Positions 48,624 through 57,872 of a stretch of DNA of 64,000 bases are shown here, piece by piece. A program made the position numbers and the translations under genes. The notes beneath the pieces were generated by a model. The model had not been told where the DNA came from, did not search any database, and saw nothing but the letters and a program-made list of their open reading frames with translations. Positions within the stretch are counted from its first letter, which is position 1. The number at the start of each line of letters is the position of its first letter. The DNA comes from JAAYZX01 sp040770645 (lineage in GTDB: Bacteria; Actinomycetota; Thermoleophilia; RBG-16-64-13): positions 52,176-116,175 of the forward strand of contig JAXGIS010000006.1 of the NCBI GenBank assembly GCA_040770645.1. Direction: 5' to 3'.

Positions 48624-49141
48624 GACTTCGCAAACGAGGAGCCGTCCGCATCGCGCCGGTAGTTCTGATCCGGCGCGCCCTCTTTCAATCCCAACCTGCG
48701 GCACAGATCGCCCAGCGTGGTGAGTTCCTCTGCCGTGAGCACGCTCATCTCCTCAGCGATGTGGGTCACGTGGTGAGGCCGAAACTCACTGATCAGGGAT
48801 TGGCCCGCCTCTGTGAGCCGCACCACCACCTGGCGGCGGTCGGTCTCCCCCGGCGCCCGCTCCACAAGACCCCTCTGCTCCAGATGATCGATCACCAGGG
48901 TCATGTTCCCGCTGCTACGCGCCAGAATACGCTGCGCGATGTCCTTCTGGCACAACGGTCCACGATTGAAGAGGACTTCGAGCACGGCGAACTGGCTGAA
49001 AGTGAGCCCTACCTCAGCCAAGCCGGAGTTGGCCCGCGCACTGACCGAAACCGCGGCACGATTGAGACACACATATGCCCTCGCTGCCAGAGTAGCGAAG
49101 TCCCCGTCGTCCGGGTTCGGTGAACACGCCTCGTCCGTCAT
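48620..49141 (-). CDS. MarR-family transcriptional regulator
   Basis: 173 residues with a winged helix-turn-helix core: GLTFSQFAVLEVLFNRGPLC, RILARSSGNMTLVIDHLEQR (recognition helix) and DRRQVVVRLTEAGQSL (wing). ATG at 49141. The 80-base region upstream (49142-49221) is AT-richer (ATAGGAAGGTATTAG) and may hold its operator. Coupled to galE by a 4-base overlap, so it probably controls that gene and itself. Confidence 0.9.
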   Translation of the reverse strand: MTDEACSPNPDDGDFATLAARAYVCLNRAAVSVSARANSGLAEVGLTFSQFAVLEVLFNRGPLCQKDIAQRILARSSGNMTLVIDHLEQRGLVERAPGETDRRQVVVRLTEAGQSLISEFRPHHVTHIAEEMSVLTAEELTTLGDLCRRLGLKEGAPDQNYRRDADGSSFAKS

Positions 49142-49221
49142 GGCGCTCCAGGCAAGCGGGTAAGTGCGACTCGGAGACTATAGGAAGGTATTAGGTCGAT
49201 GTCAAGCGAATCCAAACCGAA

Positions 49222-50389
49222 CTAACTCAACGCATCGGCCAGTGCCGACACCACCGTGTCCGCCACATCTAGATGAAACCCGGCCGATAGCGGCAATGTG
49301 AGCAGCCGCGGCGCCAAACGATCAATCACGTCAAGCCCGTCGGCCCGCACCCTTCCCGCCACGATGTCTTCACGTACGTTGGTGAAGCCGTGAATGGGGG
49401 GGTAATGGATGGAGGTTTGGATACCGCGTTGCTTGAGTCCCTCCATCGCACGTGCCCGCGTCTCCCCGTCGGGCAGCAGAATCACCATGAGGTTGAGAAG
49501 ATGTAGCCGAATAACCCCACAACGACGGGTCACCGTATTCGGAGAATGGTGCCCTTACCCCGTCAACGCCGGCGAGCAACTCCCGATACCGCTGCACAAG
49601 TCGCCTGCGTGAGGCATTGCGCTCCGGAAGTACAGCCAGTTGCACGGAGCCCAGAACAGCCTCGATCTCCGTGAGACGATAGTTGTACCCCAGACAAACC
49701 ACATCGTACGAATACGCGTGGCCACGGTGGCGATCCATGGTCTGGTGCGTCATACCGTGGGAGCGTAGCAGGCGAATGGCCTTTGCCACATCTTCACGAT
49801 CGGTGGTGACCATGCCGCCCTCGCCGGTGGCCAGGTTCTTGTTGGAGAAGAAGCTGAAGGCCGCGGCGTCCCCCAGATGACCGGCCATCACGCCCCGATG
49901 TTCCGCCCCGGGAGCGTGGGCCGCGTCCTCCACCACCAAGAGGCCGTGTCTTTGAGCCAAGTCCCGTATCCCATCCATATCACACGGGTGGCCGCCGTAA
50001 TGCATGATCATGACCGCACGTGTGCGCGGAGTGATCTTGGCCTCCACATCGCGGACCGAAATAGTCAGATCATTCTCGGAGGTCACATCGGCCAGCACGG
50101 CCGTGGCGCCCGTGTACCGGACCGCATTGAGGCTCGCCACAAATGTGAGGTCGGGCACAATGACCTCATCCCCGGGACCGATCCCCAGGGCAACCAGAAT
50201 CGCGTGCAGCCCCACCGTACAGTTGGACACCGCCACCGCGAACTCCGAACCCACGAACTCGGCGAACTCCTGTTCGAAACGTGCGGTGCGGTCACCCATA
50301 GTCAGCCACCGACTGCGCAGCACCTCCAGAACGGCGGCCTCCTCCTCCGGACCATACTCCAACTCCGTGAGCGGTATGTTCCAGGTCAC
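49222..50389 (-). CDS. DegT/DnrJ/EryC1-type sugar aminotransferase, frameshifted
   Basis: About 389 residues; a PLP enzyme transferring an amino group to a 4-keto (or 3-keto) nucleotide sugar. Motifs: WNIPLTELEYGPEEEAAV, GDEVIVPDLTFVASLNAV, VVEDAAHAPGA and the PLP lysine in SFFSNKNLATGEGG; LGYNYRLTEIEAVLGSVQL is characteristic. The frame changes near 49510 (SLWGY to HLLNLMVILLPDGE); IQTSIHYPPIHGFTNV then gives the normal C terminus. GTG at 50389 overlaps the nucleotidyltransferase stop (GTGA), so three genes are coupled. Confidence 0.88.
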
Positions 50390-51150
50390 GGTCCCTCCTC
50401 CGCATTGTTGTCGTCGCCGGTCAGGAACTGCTCGCGGCGGATCGCGAACTCCTCCTGCGCGCACGCCAAATCATCGTGGCGGCCTATGTCCAGCCAGTAC
50501 CCCCGATAGGGAACGCTTCTCACTATGCGACCGGCCGCGAGCAGGCGCAATACCAGGTCGGGGAAGTCGAGACGCCGCCCGCGCGGAATAAACTCAAGCA
50601 CCTCAGGCGAGAAGGCGTACACGCCCATACTGACCAGATACTCGTGGCACGGTTTCTCGATGTAGCCCGTGACCCGCCCGTCGTCGCCGGCCCGCACCAC
50701 ACCAAAGTCCACACGATTGGACCTCATGTGCGTGCTGATCGACCCCACGGCACCGGAGCGGACGTGGTCGGCCAGAAAGGCTGCGTAGTTGAGCGTGGTC
50801 AACACGTCGCCGTTCATGACCAGAAACGGCTCATCCAGATCGGGCACCAACGCCAAGGGGCCCGCGGTCCCAAGGGGTTCGTCCTCGCGTACGTAAACCA
50901 AGTCCACGCCGACGGACTCACCTCCGCCAAAGTAGGCCTCGATGAGTTGCGAGAAGTGGCCCACCGCCAGTATCACTTCCGCGAATCCCAGTCGGGCCAA
51001 CTGCCGCAGCACCACTTCCAAGATGGGCATGTCGCCGATGGGCATGAGCGGCTTGGGAAACACCAGGGTGTACGGCGCCAAGCGCGTGCCTTTGCCGCCG
51101 GCCAAGACGACCGCACGCCGCGTTGCCCGCCCCTGGCGATTGCCCGCCAT
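50386..51150 (-). CDS. Sugar-phosphate nucleotidyltransferase
   Basis: 254 residues. Signature VVLAGGKGTRLAPYT, PKPLMPIGDMPILE, EDEPLGTAGPLAL and VMNGDVLTTLNYA mark the NTP_transferase fold that makes NDP-sugars from sugar 1-phosphate. The C terminus YRGYWLDIGRHDDLA is typical of RmlA/GlcNAc-1-P guanylyltransferase-like enzymes. The base specificity cannot be told from sequence. It lies between the LegB-like dehydratase (one base gap) and the aminotransferase (GTGA overlap). No CBS domains are fused. Confidence 0.9.
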   Translation of the reverse strand: MAGNRQGRATRRAVVLAGGKGTRLAPYTLVFPKPLMPIGDMPILEVVLRQLARLGFAEVILAVGHFSQLIEAYFGGGESVGVDLVYVREDEPLGTAGPLALVPDLDEPFLVMNGDVLTTLNYAAFLADHVRSGAVGSISTHMRSNRVDFGVVRAGDDGRVTGYIEKPCHEYLVSMGVYAFSPEVLEFIPRGRRLDFPDLVLRLLAAGRIVRSVPYRGYWLDIGRHDDLACAQEEFAIRREQFLTGDDNNAEEGP

Positions 51151-51151
51151 G

Positions 51152-52128
51152 TCAGATCTGGTAGCCGTGACGGTAGCGACCCAAGTTGTCGCCCACCCAA
51201 GCGATGGTGCGCGACAAGCCTTCGTCGAGTGACACGGTGGGCCTCCACCCGGCCAACTCCGCTGCCAGGCGGTTGTCGCAGACCAGACGCTCCACCTCAG
51301 AGGCGGCCGGCCGCACCCGCGCCTCCTCGGTCACGATGGGTGTGTCGGGATGACCGGTCAATGCCAATATGCGTTGCGCCAGCTCGCCTATGCTGACCTC
51401 GGTTCCCGTCCCCACGTTCGTCACCCGTCCCACGCAGGCATCGGTGGCGGCGACGGCAAGAAAACCACTGACCGTATCGGCCACAAAGGTGAGATCGCGG
51501 GTGGGATGGAGGCTGCCGAGTCGTATCTCGTCCGCGCCACTCAAGGCTTGGGTGATAATGGTGGGGATCACCGCCCGCGAGGACTGCCGCGGACCGTAAG
51601 TGTTGAAAGGCCTGATGGTGGCAACCGGCGTGCCGAACGCCAAGTGGAAGCTTTCCGCCACCTTGTCCGCCCCGATCTTGGAGGCCGAATAGGGCGACGG
51701 CCCTGTAGCGGGTGCGTCTCAGGAATCGGCACCTGACGCGCCGTGCCGTAGACCTCGCTGGTGGAGGTGTGAACCATACGCGGCACCCCATACTCACGCA
51801 CGGCCGCGAGCACATTGTAAGTGCCCATGATGTTGGTCTCGATCACCTCGCGCGGGTGCACATAGCTGTAGGGAATGGCGATGAGAGCAGCGAGGTGGAA
51901 CACAAGGTCGGCCCCGCACACAACCTCGCGCACGGTCTCCGGATCACGTAGGTCGCCGGGGCGGACCTCGATATGATCTGCAATCTCCGAAGAGAGCTCA
52001 TCGAGCAGCCCGTGGCTGGCTCCAGATGTGTAGCGGACGAGCGCCCTCACTTGGTGCCCTTCCCGCACAAGGCGTTCCGCCAGATGGGATCCGATGAAGC
52101 CGCCGGCGCCGGTGAGAGTCACCTGCAT
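51152..52128 (-). CDS. NAD-dependent 4,6-dehydratase (LegB-like SDR), frameshifted
   Basis: About 325 residues. NAD motif GAGGFIGSHLAERL at the start, FHLAALIAIPYSYVHPRE, HTSTSEVYGTA and, across a missing base near 51705, PETHPLQGPSPYSASKIGA (the Tyr-Lys pair). Then come RPFNTYGPRQSSRAVIP and LGSLHPTRDLTFVADTV. This matches the dehydratase LegB used for legionaminic-type sugars (NDP-GlcNAc 4,6-dehydration) better than rhamnose enzymes. With the aminotransferase downstream it should give an NDP-4-amino-4,6-dideoxy sugar. First gene of the operon; ATG at 52128. Confidence 0.85.
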
Positions 52129-52258
52129 GCAGCCTTACCTCCGCCCGTAAAGAATGACAGACCGGTCACGGCCCGCCGTTCCGCCGGCAGACCAGAGCCA
52201 ACTATGGGCCAGCTATCAATAATAGCCGACCTGACAGGCCAACCGCAGGCCATCGTCT

Positions 52259-52843
52259 TCAACGCTTCACTCGGGCCACCGGTCGCGATCCGATACCGGC
52301 ATCTTTGATCTTCGCGGCCGAAGTCGCGGGTTTCGCCAATGACTGCTTCTTCCTCCCGCGCCCCAACCCCAGTAATCTCAGCAGCAGTGCGCACACCACG
52401 CCGCAGACGATAGCCTCCCGCGTGCCAAAGAGCACCTTGGCTCCCTCGCCCAGCGTTGTCTTCCCCGACACCACGATGCCGACGTAACTACCTTGCACCT
52501 CAGCTTTGCCGGTCACCACGGCTCCCGCACCCGACCGCTCCATGGTTATCCCATTCCCCGCCATCAGGGCCACACCACCAGACGCCGACACGGCCATCTC
52601 GCCCCCGGCGATCAGAGCCCCCGCTCCCGCGTTCTTCAAGTGGGCGCTCTCGCCGGCCAGGACGTACTGGCTGTAGCCGTTGGCGAACTGAGCACTGTCC
52701 TTCGCCACGAGTGCCACCGCCCCCCCGTTCCTGATCGAGAGACTGCCGGCCCGGGCCACACCCACCACGGCACTGCTTACCTGCACTTCTTCTCCCCGCA
52801 CCACTGCGGCCAGGCTCGGCCCCTTGCTGCTGGTCGTAATCAT
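52259..52843 (-). CDS. Ala/Gly/Val-rich repetitive membrane protein (polymer-like)
   Basis: About 194 residues. ATG at 52843 follows GGGAGG; a longer open frame upstream is not supported. The N-terminal 150 residues are short strand-like units rich in Gly, Ala, Ser and Val (VGVARAGSLSIRNGGAVAL, AGAGALIAGGEMAVSASGG), suggestive of a right-handed beta-helix such as in bactofilins. A transmembrane helix (AIVCGVVCALLLRLLGLG) and a Lys-rich tail follow. No family recognised with certainty. Divergent from the Lon-like lipoprotein. Confidence 0.65.
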   Translation of the reverse strand: MITTSSKGPSLAAVVRGEEVQVSSAVVGVARAGSLSIRNGGAVALVAKDSAQFANGYSQYVLAGESAHLKNAGAGALIAGGEMAVSASGGVALMAGNGITMERSGAGAVVTGKAEVQGSYVGIVVSGKTTLGEGAKVLFGTREAIVCGVVCALLLRLLGLGRGRKKQSLAKPATSAAKIKDAGIGSRPVARVKR

Positions 52844-53001
52844 CGATGCTAACCTCCCGTGGCTGATCCCCCGCCAACCCATCGCTACGAAGTGTGTGGG
52901 CAACTCACTGTACTACGGAACGAAAGAAGACATGGCATGATGACGGTGCCCGTTGTACGCTGGCACCACTGATGACCGCAAATGGCCCGAGGAGGGAGAG
53001 C

Positions 53002-54987
53002 ATGACGACACGAAGCCGCGTCCTGTCCATAATCGCGCTGGTGACGACATCTCTCTCCCTGGCTGTTATGTTGGTCGGATGCTCGCTCGATCTGGGGCGC
53101 AAGACCACCACCACAACAGCTTCCTCCACCACCATGTTGCAGGCCTCCACCACCACGTTACCGGCCGTCGCCGGTGGCGCTTTGACCGCACAGTATCTGT
53201 TCACGGAGTACGACCCTATCCAGGGCACCAGAATCGGCGGTACAGGGGACTTCACCGTCACCATCGACCCAGCTACTTCCAAAAAGGTATCCGTCGGCAT
53301 CCAGGAGAGTGAAGTGTCGGGAGCGGGGGCCCAGACCCGCGCCTCTGTGTGGGGATCATGTCTGGCCGCCACCAGTCTCTTGAATCTCAACATCGCCGAC
53401 TTCCGCTTCAACTACGACGTGGGCTTCGTGGATGGGCCCAGTGCCGGCGGTATCTACACGGCTGCGGCCCTGGCCGTGCTGCTGGGTGACGACTTTCGAC
53501 CCGACGCCATCATGACGGGGGCCATCAACCCGGATTTCTCCATCGGTCCCGTGGGGGGCATACCACTGAAGCTGGAGGGAGCTGCGGAAGCGGGCAAGAG
53601 GCTGGTGCTCGTGCCCATGGGGCAGCGCTTCGATTTCGACTCCCGAACCCGAGAATGGGTTGATGTGGTGGAGAAGGGTCGCACTCTGGGGATGGAGGTC
53701 CGCGAGGTTGCCGATATCTATCAAGCTTACCGGCTATTGACCGGCAAAGCCCTCCCCCAACCCACCCCGGCCCCGGAGGAGCCCGAACTCAGTCAGGTTG
53801 CGTACGGCGCCGTTTTGGCCCAAGCCGATTCCTGGCTGACCTTGACGAGACAGAGACTGGAGGCCTACACCGAGCTTCCTGACGAATACAAGAGCGATTA
53901 CGAAGAGGGCAGGGCGTCCAGAGCCGAATCAACGATCGACCGCGCCAACAAGTACTTATCCCAGGGACTGCTGGGCCCGGGATACTTCACCAGCCTGATG
54001 AGCGCCTTCCACGCCACCGTGGCCTACAACTACGTGGAGACCGAGCAGATCATCAAGGACCAAGGCGATCTTGCGGCCGCGGATGTGCTCGCGCAGAGCA
54101 AGATCCACGATGCGTTGGCCGACACCAAGGATCGCCTCCTCGCCACTGAACCACAGAATGTGTCTCAGGCCCTGGCACTCATGCAGGCCTGGGGCCACTG
54201 GACCGCCGCCAGCGGGCTCGTTGACGACGCGGACAGAGAACTGACCAATATGAGCACGGAGCCCGATGCCGGTAGCGAGCGACTCGACGCCATCTACCTG
54301 GCGGTCTACAACTTCACCCGCGCCTACCAGGCGCTGTGGGCCGCCAATGATGCCCTGGCCCTGGGAGATACTCTCGAGGGCTCGCCCATACGTAGCACGG
54401 AGGCGCTGGATCAACTGGCCGAGGCGTATCGGCTGGCGGCCAACGCCAACCTGGAGACCATCCGCGCGCTCGTTGTGCTGCCCATGGCCAAAGAGGAAGG
54501 CATCACCGAGGGCCAAGCCGAAGCCGTGCTCGCCTTCCAAGACGGCAACTACGCCGAGGCCTCTGCCATCGCCTCCTACTACCGCTACCTGGACAAAGTG
54601 CTTCCGGAAGGCCCGCAACGCGATTATGCGGTACTGGGTGCGGCTCTGACCAGTTTTGCCGACAGCGCCGCTTCACTGGCCGACCATTACTCATATCAGG
54701 CCGAACGCGATGCCGACGGCTACATCACGGGGTTCACCAATGAGAAGGCGTTGGCCGCTTCGCTCGATTTCTCACGCGGACGGGCGCGCGCCATGATCGC
54801 TGAAGTGGCGGAGGGCGGCAACGACGTGGCGCTGCCCATCCTCTACTACCAGAACGCGGGCGTGGAGCGCGAGGGCCATGCGGAGGACAAGTTGAGCGCG
54901 CTCTCCGATTACTGGACCGCCGGGCTGTACGCGCGTGTGGCCGGGATCCTGAGCAAGACCCTGGAGCCTCTGGCCCCGCGGCGGTAG
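53002..54987 (+). CDS. Surface lipoprotein with Lon-type (S16) protease domain
   Basis: About 661 residues. ATG at 53002 with AGGAGGG upstream. Signal peptide ending in a lipobox (LAVMLVGCSL), a Thr-rich spacer with TTTTT, then a domain matching the Lon peptidase fold without any AAA+ module. The Ser motif is GFVDGPSAGGIYTAAALAV and the Lys lies in GPVGGIPLKLEGAAEAGK, about 45 residues later, as in S16 proteases. The C-terminal 400 residues are all-helical (repeats of Ala/Leu/Glu, DRELTNMSTEPDAG-like). It should act outside the membrane on unfolded or envelope proteins. No frameshift. Confidence 0.85.
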   Translation: MTTRSRVLSIIALVTTSLSLAVMLVGCSLDLGRKTTTTTASSTTMLQASTTTLPAVAGGALTAQYLFTEYDPIQGTRIGGTGDFTVTIDPATSKKVSVGIQESEVSGAGAQTRASVWGSCLAATSLLNLNIADFRFNYDVGFVDGPSAGGIYTAAALAVLLGDDFRPDAIMTGAINPDFSIGPVGGIPLKLEGAAEAGKRLVLVPMGQRFDFDSRTREWVDVVEKGRTLGMEVREVADIYQAYRLLTGKALPQPTPAPEEPELSQVAYGAVLAQADSWLTLTRQRLEAYTELPDEYKSDYEEGRASRAESTIDRANKYLSQGLLGPGYFTSLMSAFHATVAYNYVETEQIIKDQGDLAAADVLAQSKIHDALADTKDRLLATEPQNVSQALALMQAWGHWTAASGLVDDADRELTNMSTEPDAGSERLDAIYLAVYNFTRAYQALWAANDALALGDTLEGSPIRSTEALDQLAEAYRLAANANLETIRALVVLPMAKEEGITEGQAEAVLAFQDGNYAEASAIASYYRYLDKVLPEGPQRDYAVLGAALTSFADSAASLADHYSYQAERDADGYITGFTNEKALAASLDFSRGRARAMIAEVAEGGNDVALPILYYQNAGVEREGHAEDKLSALSDYWTAGLYARVAGILSKTLEPLAPRR

Positions 54988-55297
54988 CCGGCGGCCATGC
55001 ACCCGCGCATATAGACACAGCGCATTGTCGCCACAAACCAAGAAGGAAACGAGAAACAAAGCGCGTATCAAGAAGGAGCACGCCCTCTGGGGGATGGGCT
55101 CCAGAGGGCGCTTGGAGAAAGGGAGGGGCTGAGAGGGGACAGGATTGGTCACCTACACGGGCCCATCTCCCGTTTCCTATTATCGGCCCAAACCGCCGAG
55201 ACTTTAGTGGTCGCCCCGACCTTTCTCCGTATTTCTTTTCGGAGGACGCGAGTTGGAAACGACCGGCCCCGGTGAAGGCCGACGGCCGGCGACGCGG
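54988..55297. other. Intergenic region between convergent genes
   Basis: 310 bases between the Lon-like lipoprotein and the CapA-SLH gene. It contains one clear hairpin (see 55081-55110) and no convincing coding or RNA gene. A short AT-richer stretch (TTCCTATTATCGG ... GTATTTCTTTTCGG) lies near 55170-55240. Confidence 0.6.
55081..55110. terminator. Hairpin terminator between convergent genes
   Basis: CGCCCTCTGG and CCAGAGGGCG form a perfect 10-bp stem with a 10-base loop, 94 bases after the lipoprotein stop. It can serve either strand. Confidence 0.65.
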
Positions 55298-57061
55298 CTA
55301 ACGCCCCAGTTTTGCCAACACGTTGTGAAGAACCTGTGCCACCTCACCCCGGGTCATGGCACCCCAGGGATCAAGCTGAGACAGGGGCAACCCCTTCAGA
55401 AGGCCGTTGAACTCCGCCCGGCGCGCGTTGGGACCGTGCTCCGGGCTGAACCCGGTGGGCCACGTAGCCTGGTAACCGGTTCCCGTAGCACTCAGAGCGC
55501 CGGGCGAGAGCTTGTCCAATGCCCGTACCACCATGGTCACGACCTGTCCGCGCGCGATGGAGACATGCGGCGAGAAGGTCTTGGTGCCCGTGCCCTTGAT
55601 GACCCCAGCCGCGGTGGCCGCCGCCACATAGTTGTCCGGGTAGAGCCCTGAGGGGCCGCTCTTGGTGACGTCGGAGAAGGTACACACGTTGCTCTCGGAC
55701 ACCGGTATACCCACAGTCAGACAAATCATCTTGGCAAACTGCTGTCGGCTGACCGCCTCGCCCGCCCCCAGACGGCCATCAGCGAATCCCTGCATGATCC
55801 CACGCGCTACCAAGTTGTCGAGAGCCACCTGATAACTGGCCCCACTGTCACTGTAGGGCACCACATTCTGCCCGGCATTGCCCACGTGGCTGCTCAGCTC
55901 ACTCCACACCTGATCCATGCGGCTCTTGTCTTCAGCAGACAGGGTCAGATCTGATGACTTGCCGATGCCGGGCGCCACGGGTAGGACTCGGAACCGCGGC
56001 GCTCCAGACGCGTATGACTTCTGCACCCACACCGGTAGGTACCGCACACCGGTGACACTGGTTCCCGAGGAGGTCTTCTCTATGTCCAAGTAGACGATGA
56101 TGCCACTGTCACGATAACGGTCACGCTGATTGGAAACGAAGTTGCCCAACGAGTAGACCACGTAGCGGTTCAGCGTGGCGCCGCCCACTTGTACAGAAAG
56201 GCGCTCAATTTGTTGCACCACATGGGGGTGCGAGCCGATGATGGCATCCACCCCACCCTGGAACAGACGAGTGGCCAAGTTGCGCTGATAGGGGGCCTGC
56301 GTACGCTCGTACTCCCTTCCCCAATGCAGCACCGCCACCACCAAGTCTGCTCCCTGCTGCCTGGCCGCCTTGGTCTCGGGAACAATCCGTGACTCATCCA
56401 TCATATTGACCGCGTAGGGCCGCCCGGCAGGCAACGGAATGCCGTTGGTGGATTCGGTGTAGTTGAGAAAAGCTATCTTGACCCCGCCCACGTCTTTGAT
56501 GAATATCCGGTCACGCTCTTCCTGAGTGCGGTTGGTGCCGATGTGCGCCAACGTGGTGCGGTCGATGTTGTCCAACGTGTTGACGATGCCGGCCTATCCC
56601 TTGTCCATGCTGTGGTTATTGGCCGTGGCCAGCAGATCAACCCCGGCCTCGCGCATAGTCGTCCCCAGTGAAGCAGGGCAATTGAACTGCGGATATCCGC
56701 TATAGCCCACTTCCGGCCCGGCGAAGCGTGTCTCCAGGTTGGCGATGGTGTAGTCGGCGTTCTTGAGATAGGGAGCGATGAACTTGAAGATGGGTGCGAA
56801 CTCGTACTTGCCCGTACTTGAGTTGTACACGGACTGATACACGGATTCGTGGATCAACAGGTCGCCAATGGCCGCGAGGGTGACGCGCGTGGTGGCCTGG
56901 GCCTCTTTGGTCTCCGCGTACGCAGCCGGTGCCACAGCGCACACCAAAAACGCCATCAGCAGCAACGCCAGCAGAACGGCAATGGGCCCACGCGCAGTTG
57001 CGTGAGCACGAACTCGCTTGGTCAGTAATGAGGGAGGCGCGACGCGAGTGGTAGCTGGCAT
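55298..57061 (-). CDS. CapA-like metallophosphatase with S-layer-homology repeats; in-frame amber codon
   Basis: About 586 residues. Signal peptide (PIAVLLALLLMAFLVCAVA, cleavage after AYA), then CapA/PGA_cap phosphatase motifs AAIGDLLIHESVY, NLETRF, ATANNHSMDKG, VLHWGREYE and GSHPHVVQ. Three SLH-type repeats follow (GIMQGFADGRLGAGEAVSR, AATAAGVIKGTGTKTF, TRGEVAQVLHNV), which attach to secondary cell-wall polymers. At 56594-56596 a TAG interrupts the chain between ANNHSMDKG and AGIVNTLDN; the same frame continues on both sides, so this is a substitution-type defect, not an indel. Start at ATG 57061 is chosen; a GTG at 57088 is also open. Confidence 0.8.
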
Positions 57062-57080
57062 TGGGTTGATACCCCCGGGT

Positions 57081-57872
57081 TCAGGCACGGATAATCTCGT
57101 ACAAGCCTTCTTCTACTTCCCAGACGAGAAAAACCCTGCTCAACAGTACAACATCCCGCCGTGCCGTGCGCGCGGAGACATTGCAGGCACGCGCATATTC
57201 TGCCGCGCGAAATCGCTGCAGACTAGCGCGCGAGGTGGCGCGCTCCACTTTCAGATACCGCGCACGGGTCTCCGCCGGCACCATACCCAGCCTCCTATCG
57301 TGAGGCAGACTCCGCAGGTCGGCACCGAGACTCAAGCGCTCCCCAGGTTGCACATGGTCGTTCACCCGGATGGCGGGCAGCCGACCCGACCCCCATAGTT
57401 CAGACACCAATCCCCCGATGGGAGGGGCTACCGTGACCGCCACCACACTCATCCCACTTGCCGAGAGAACCTTGGCACTCAGCACGGGTACAGGATCCAG
57501 TTGCGCAGCGGCGAGTGCTCGGACATCCCGTTCCAGTGCCGTCGGATCCGGCACCCCCACCACCCGGCCCCGGTCGTCAACCCCAAACAGAACCACTCCG
57601 CCGCCCGCGTTGGCCATCCCGGCCAACAGCCGCACCAGCCGGCGCTCCTTCGGCAGTTCACGCTTGAACTCCACACGTTGCCCTTCACCGCCCGCCATCA
57701 GGGCCGCCAGATTTTGTGACAGCGTCCCGTCCGCCACTGGGGTTCTGGCGGCCCGAAGCGCTGACAGCGGCGTGTCCGTCGCAGGCGGTGCCGCCGGCCG
57801 CATCGACGCTGCCGTCACCATTTCAGCGTGCTCCGCCTGCTTGCGCTGCCTTCGTTTCCCTGCCCGCCTCAC
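57081..57872 (-). CDS. AlbA_2/Schlafen-type ATP-binding, DNA-binding-like regulator
   Basis: About 263 residues. GTG at 57872 is chosen because GGAGG lies eight bases upstream and it overlaps the radical SAM stop (GTGA). A basic N terminus precedes an AlbA_2 domain (GQRVEFKRELPKERRLVRLL, AGMANAGGGVVLFGVDDRG) known from Schlafen-like and putative transcriptional regulators. A C-terminal HTH-like segment (AAEYARACNVSARTARRDV) follows. The target is unknown; it may regulate the operon in which it sits. Directly upstream of the CapA gene. Confidence 0.78.
   Translation of the reverse strand: MRRAGKRRQRKQAEHAEMVTAASMRPAAPPATDTPLSALRAARTPVADGTLSQNLAALMAGGEGQRVEFKRELPKERRLVRLLAGMANAGGGVVLFGVDDRGRVVGVPDPTALERDVRALAAAQLDPVPVLSAKVLSASGMSVVAVTVAPPIGGLVSELWGSGRLPAIRVNDHVQPGERLSLGADLRSLPHDRRLGMVPAETRARYLKVERATSRASLQRFRAAEYARACNVSARTARRDVVLLSRVFLVWEVEEGLYEIIRA

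Noticed and set aside
56594..56596. Genome-wide amber reassignment
   Set aside because: rtcB, the SPFH gene and glgX end at TAG in this window.
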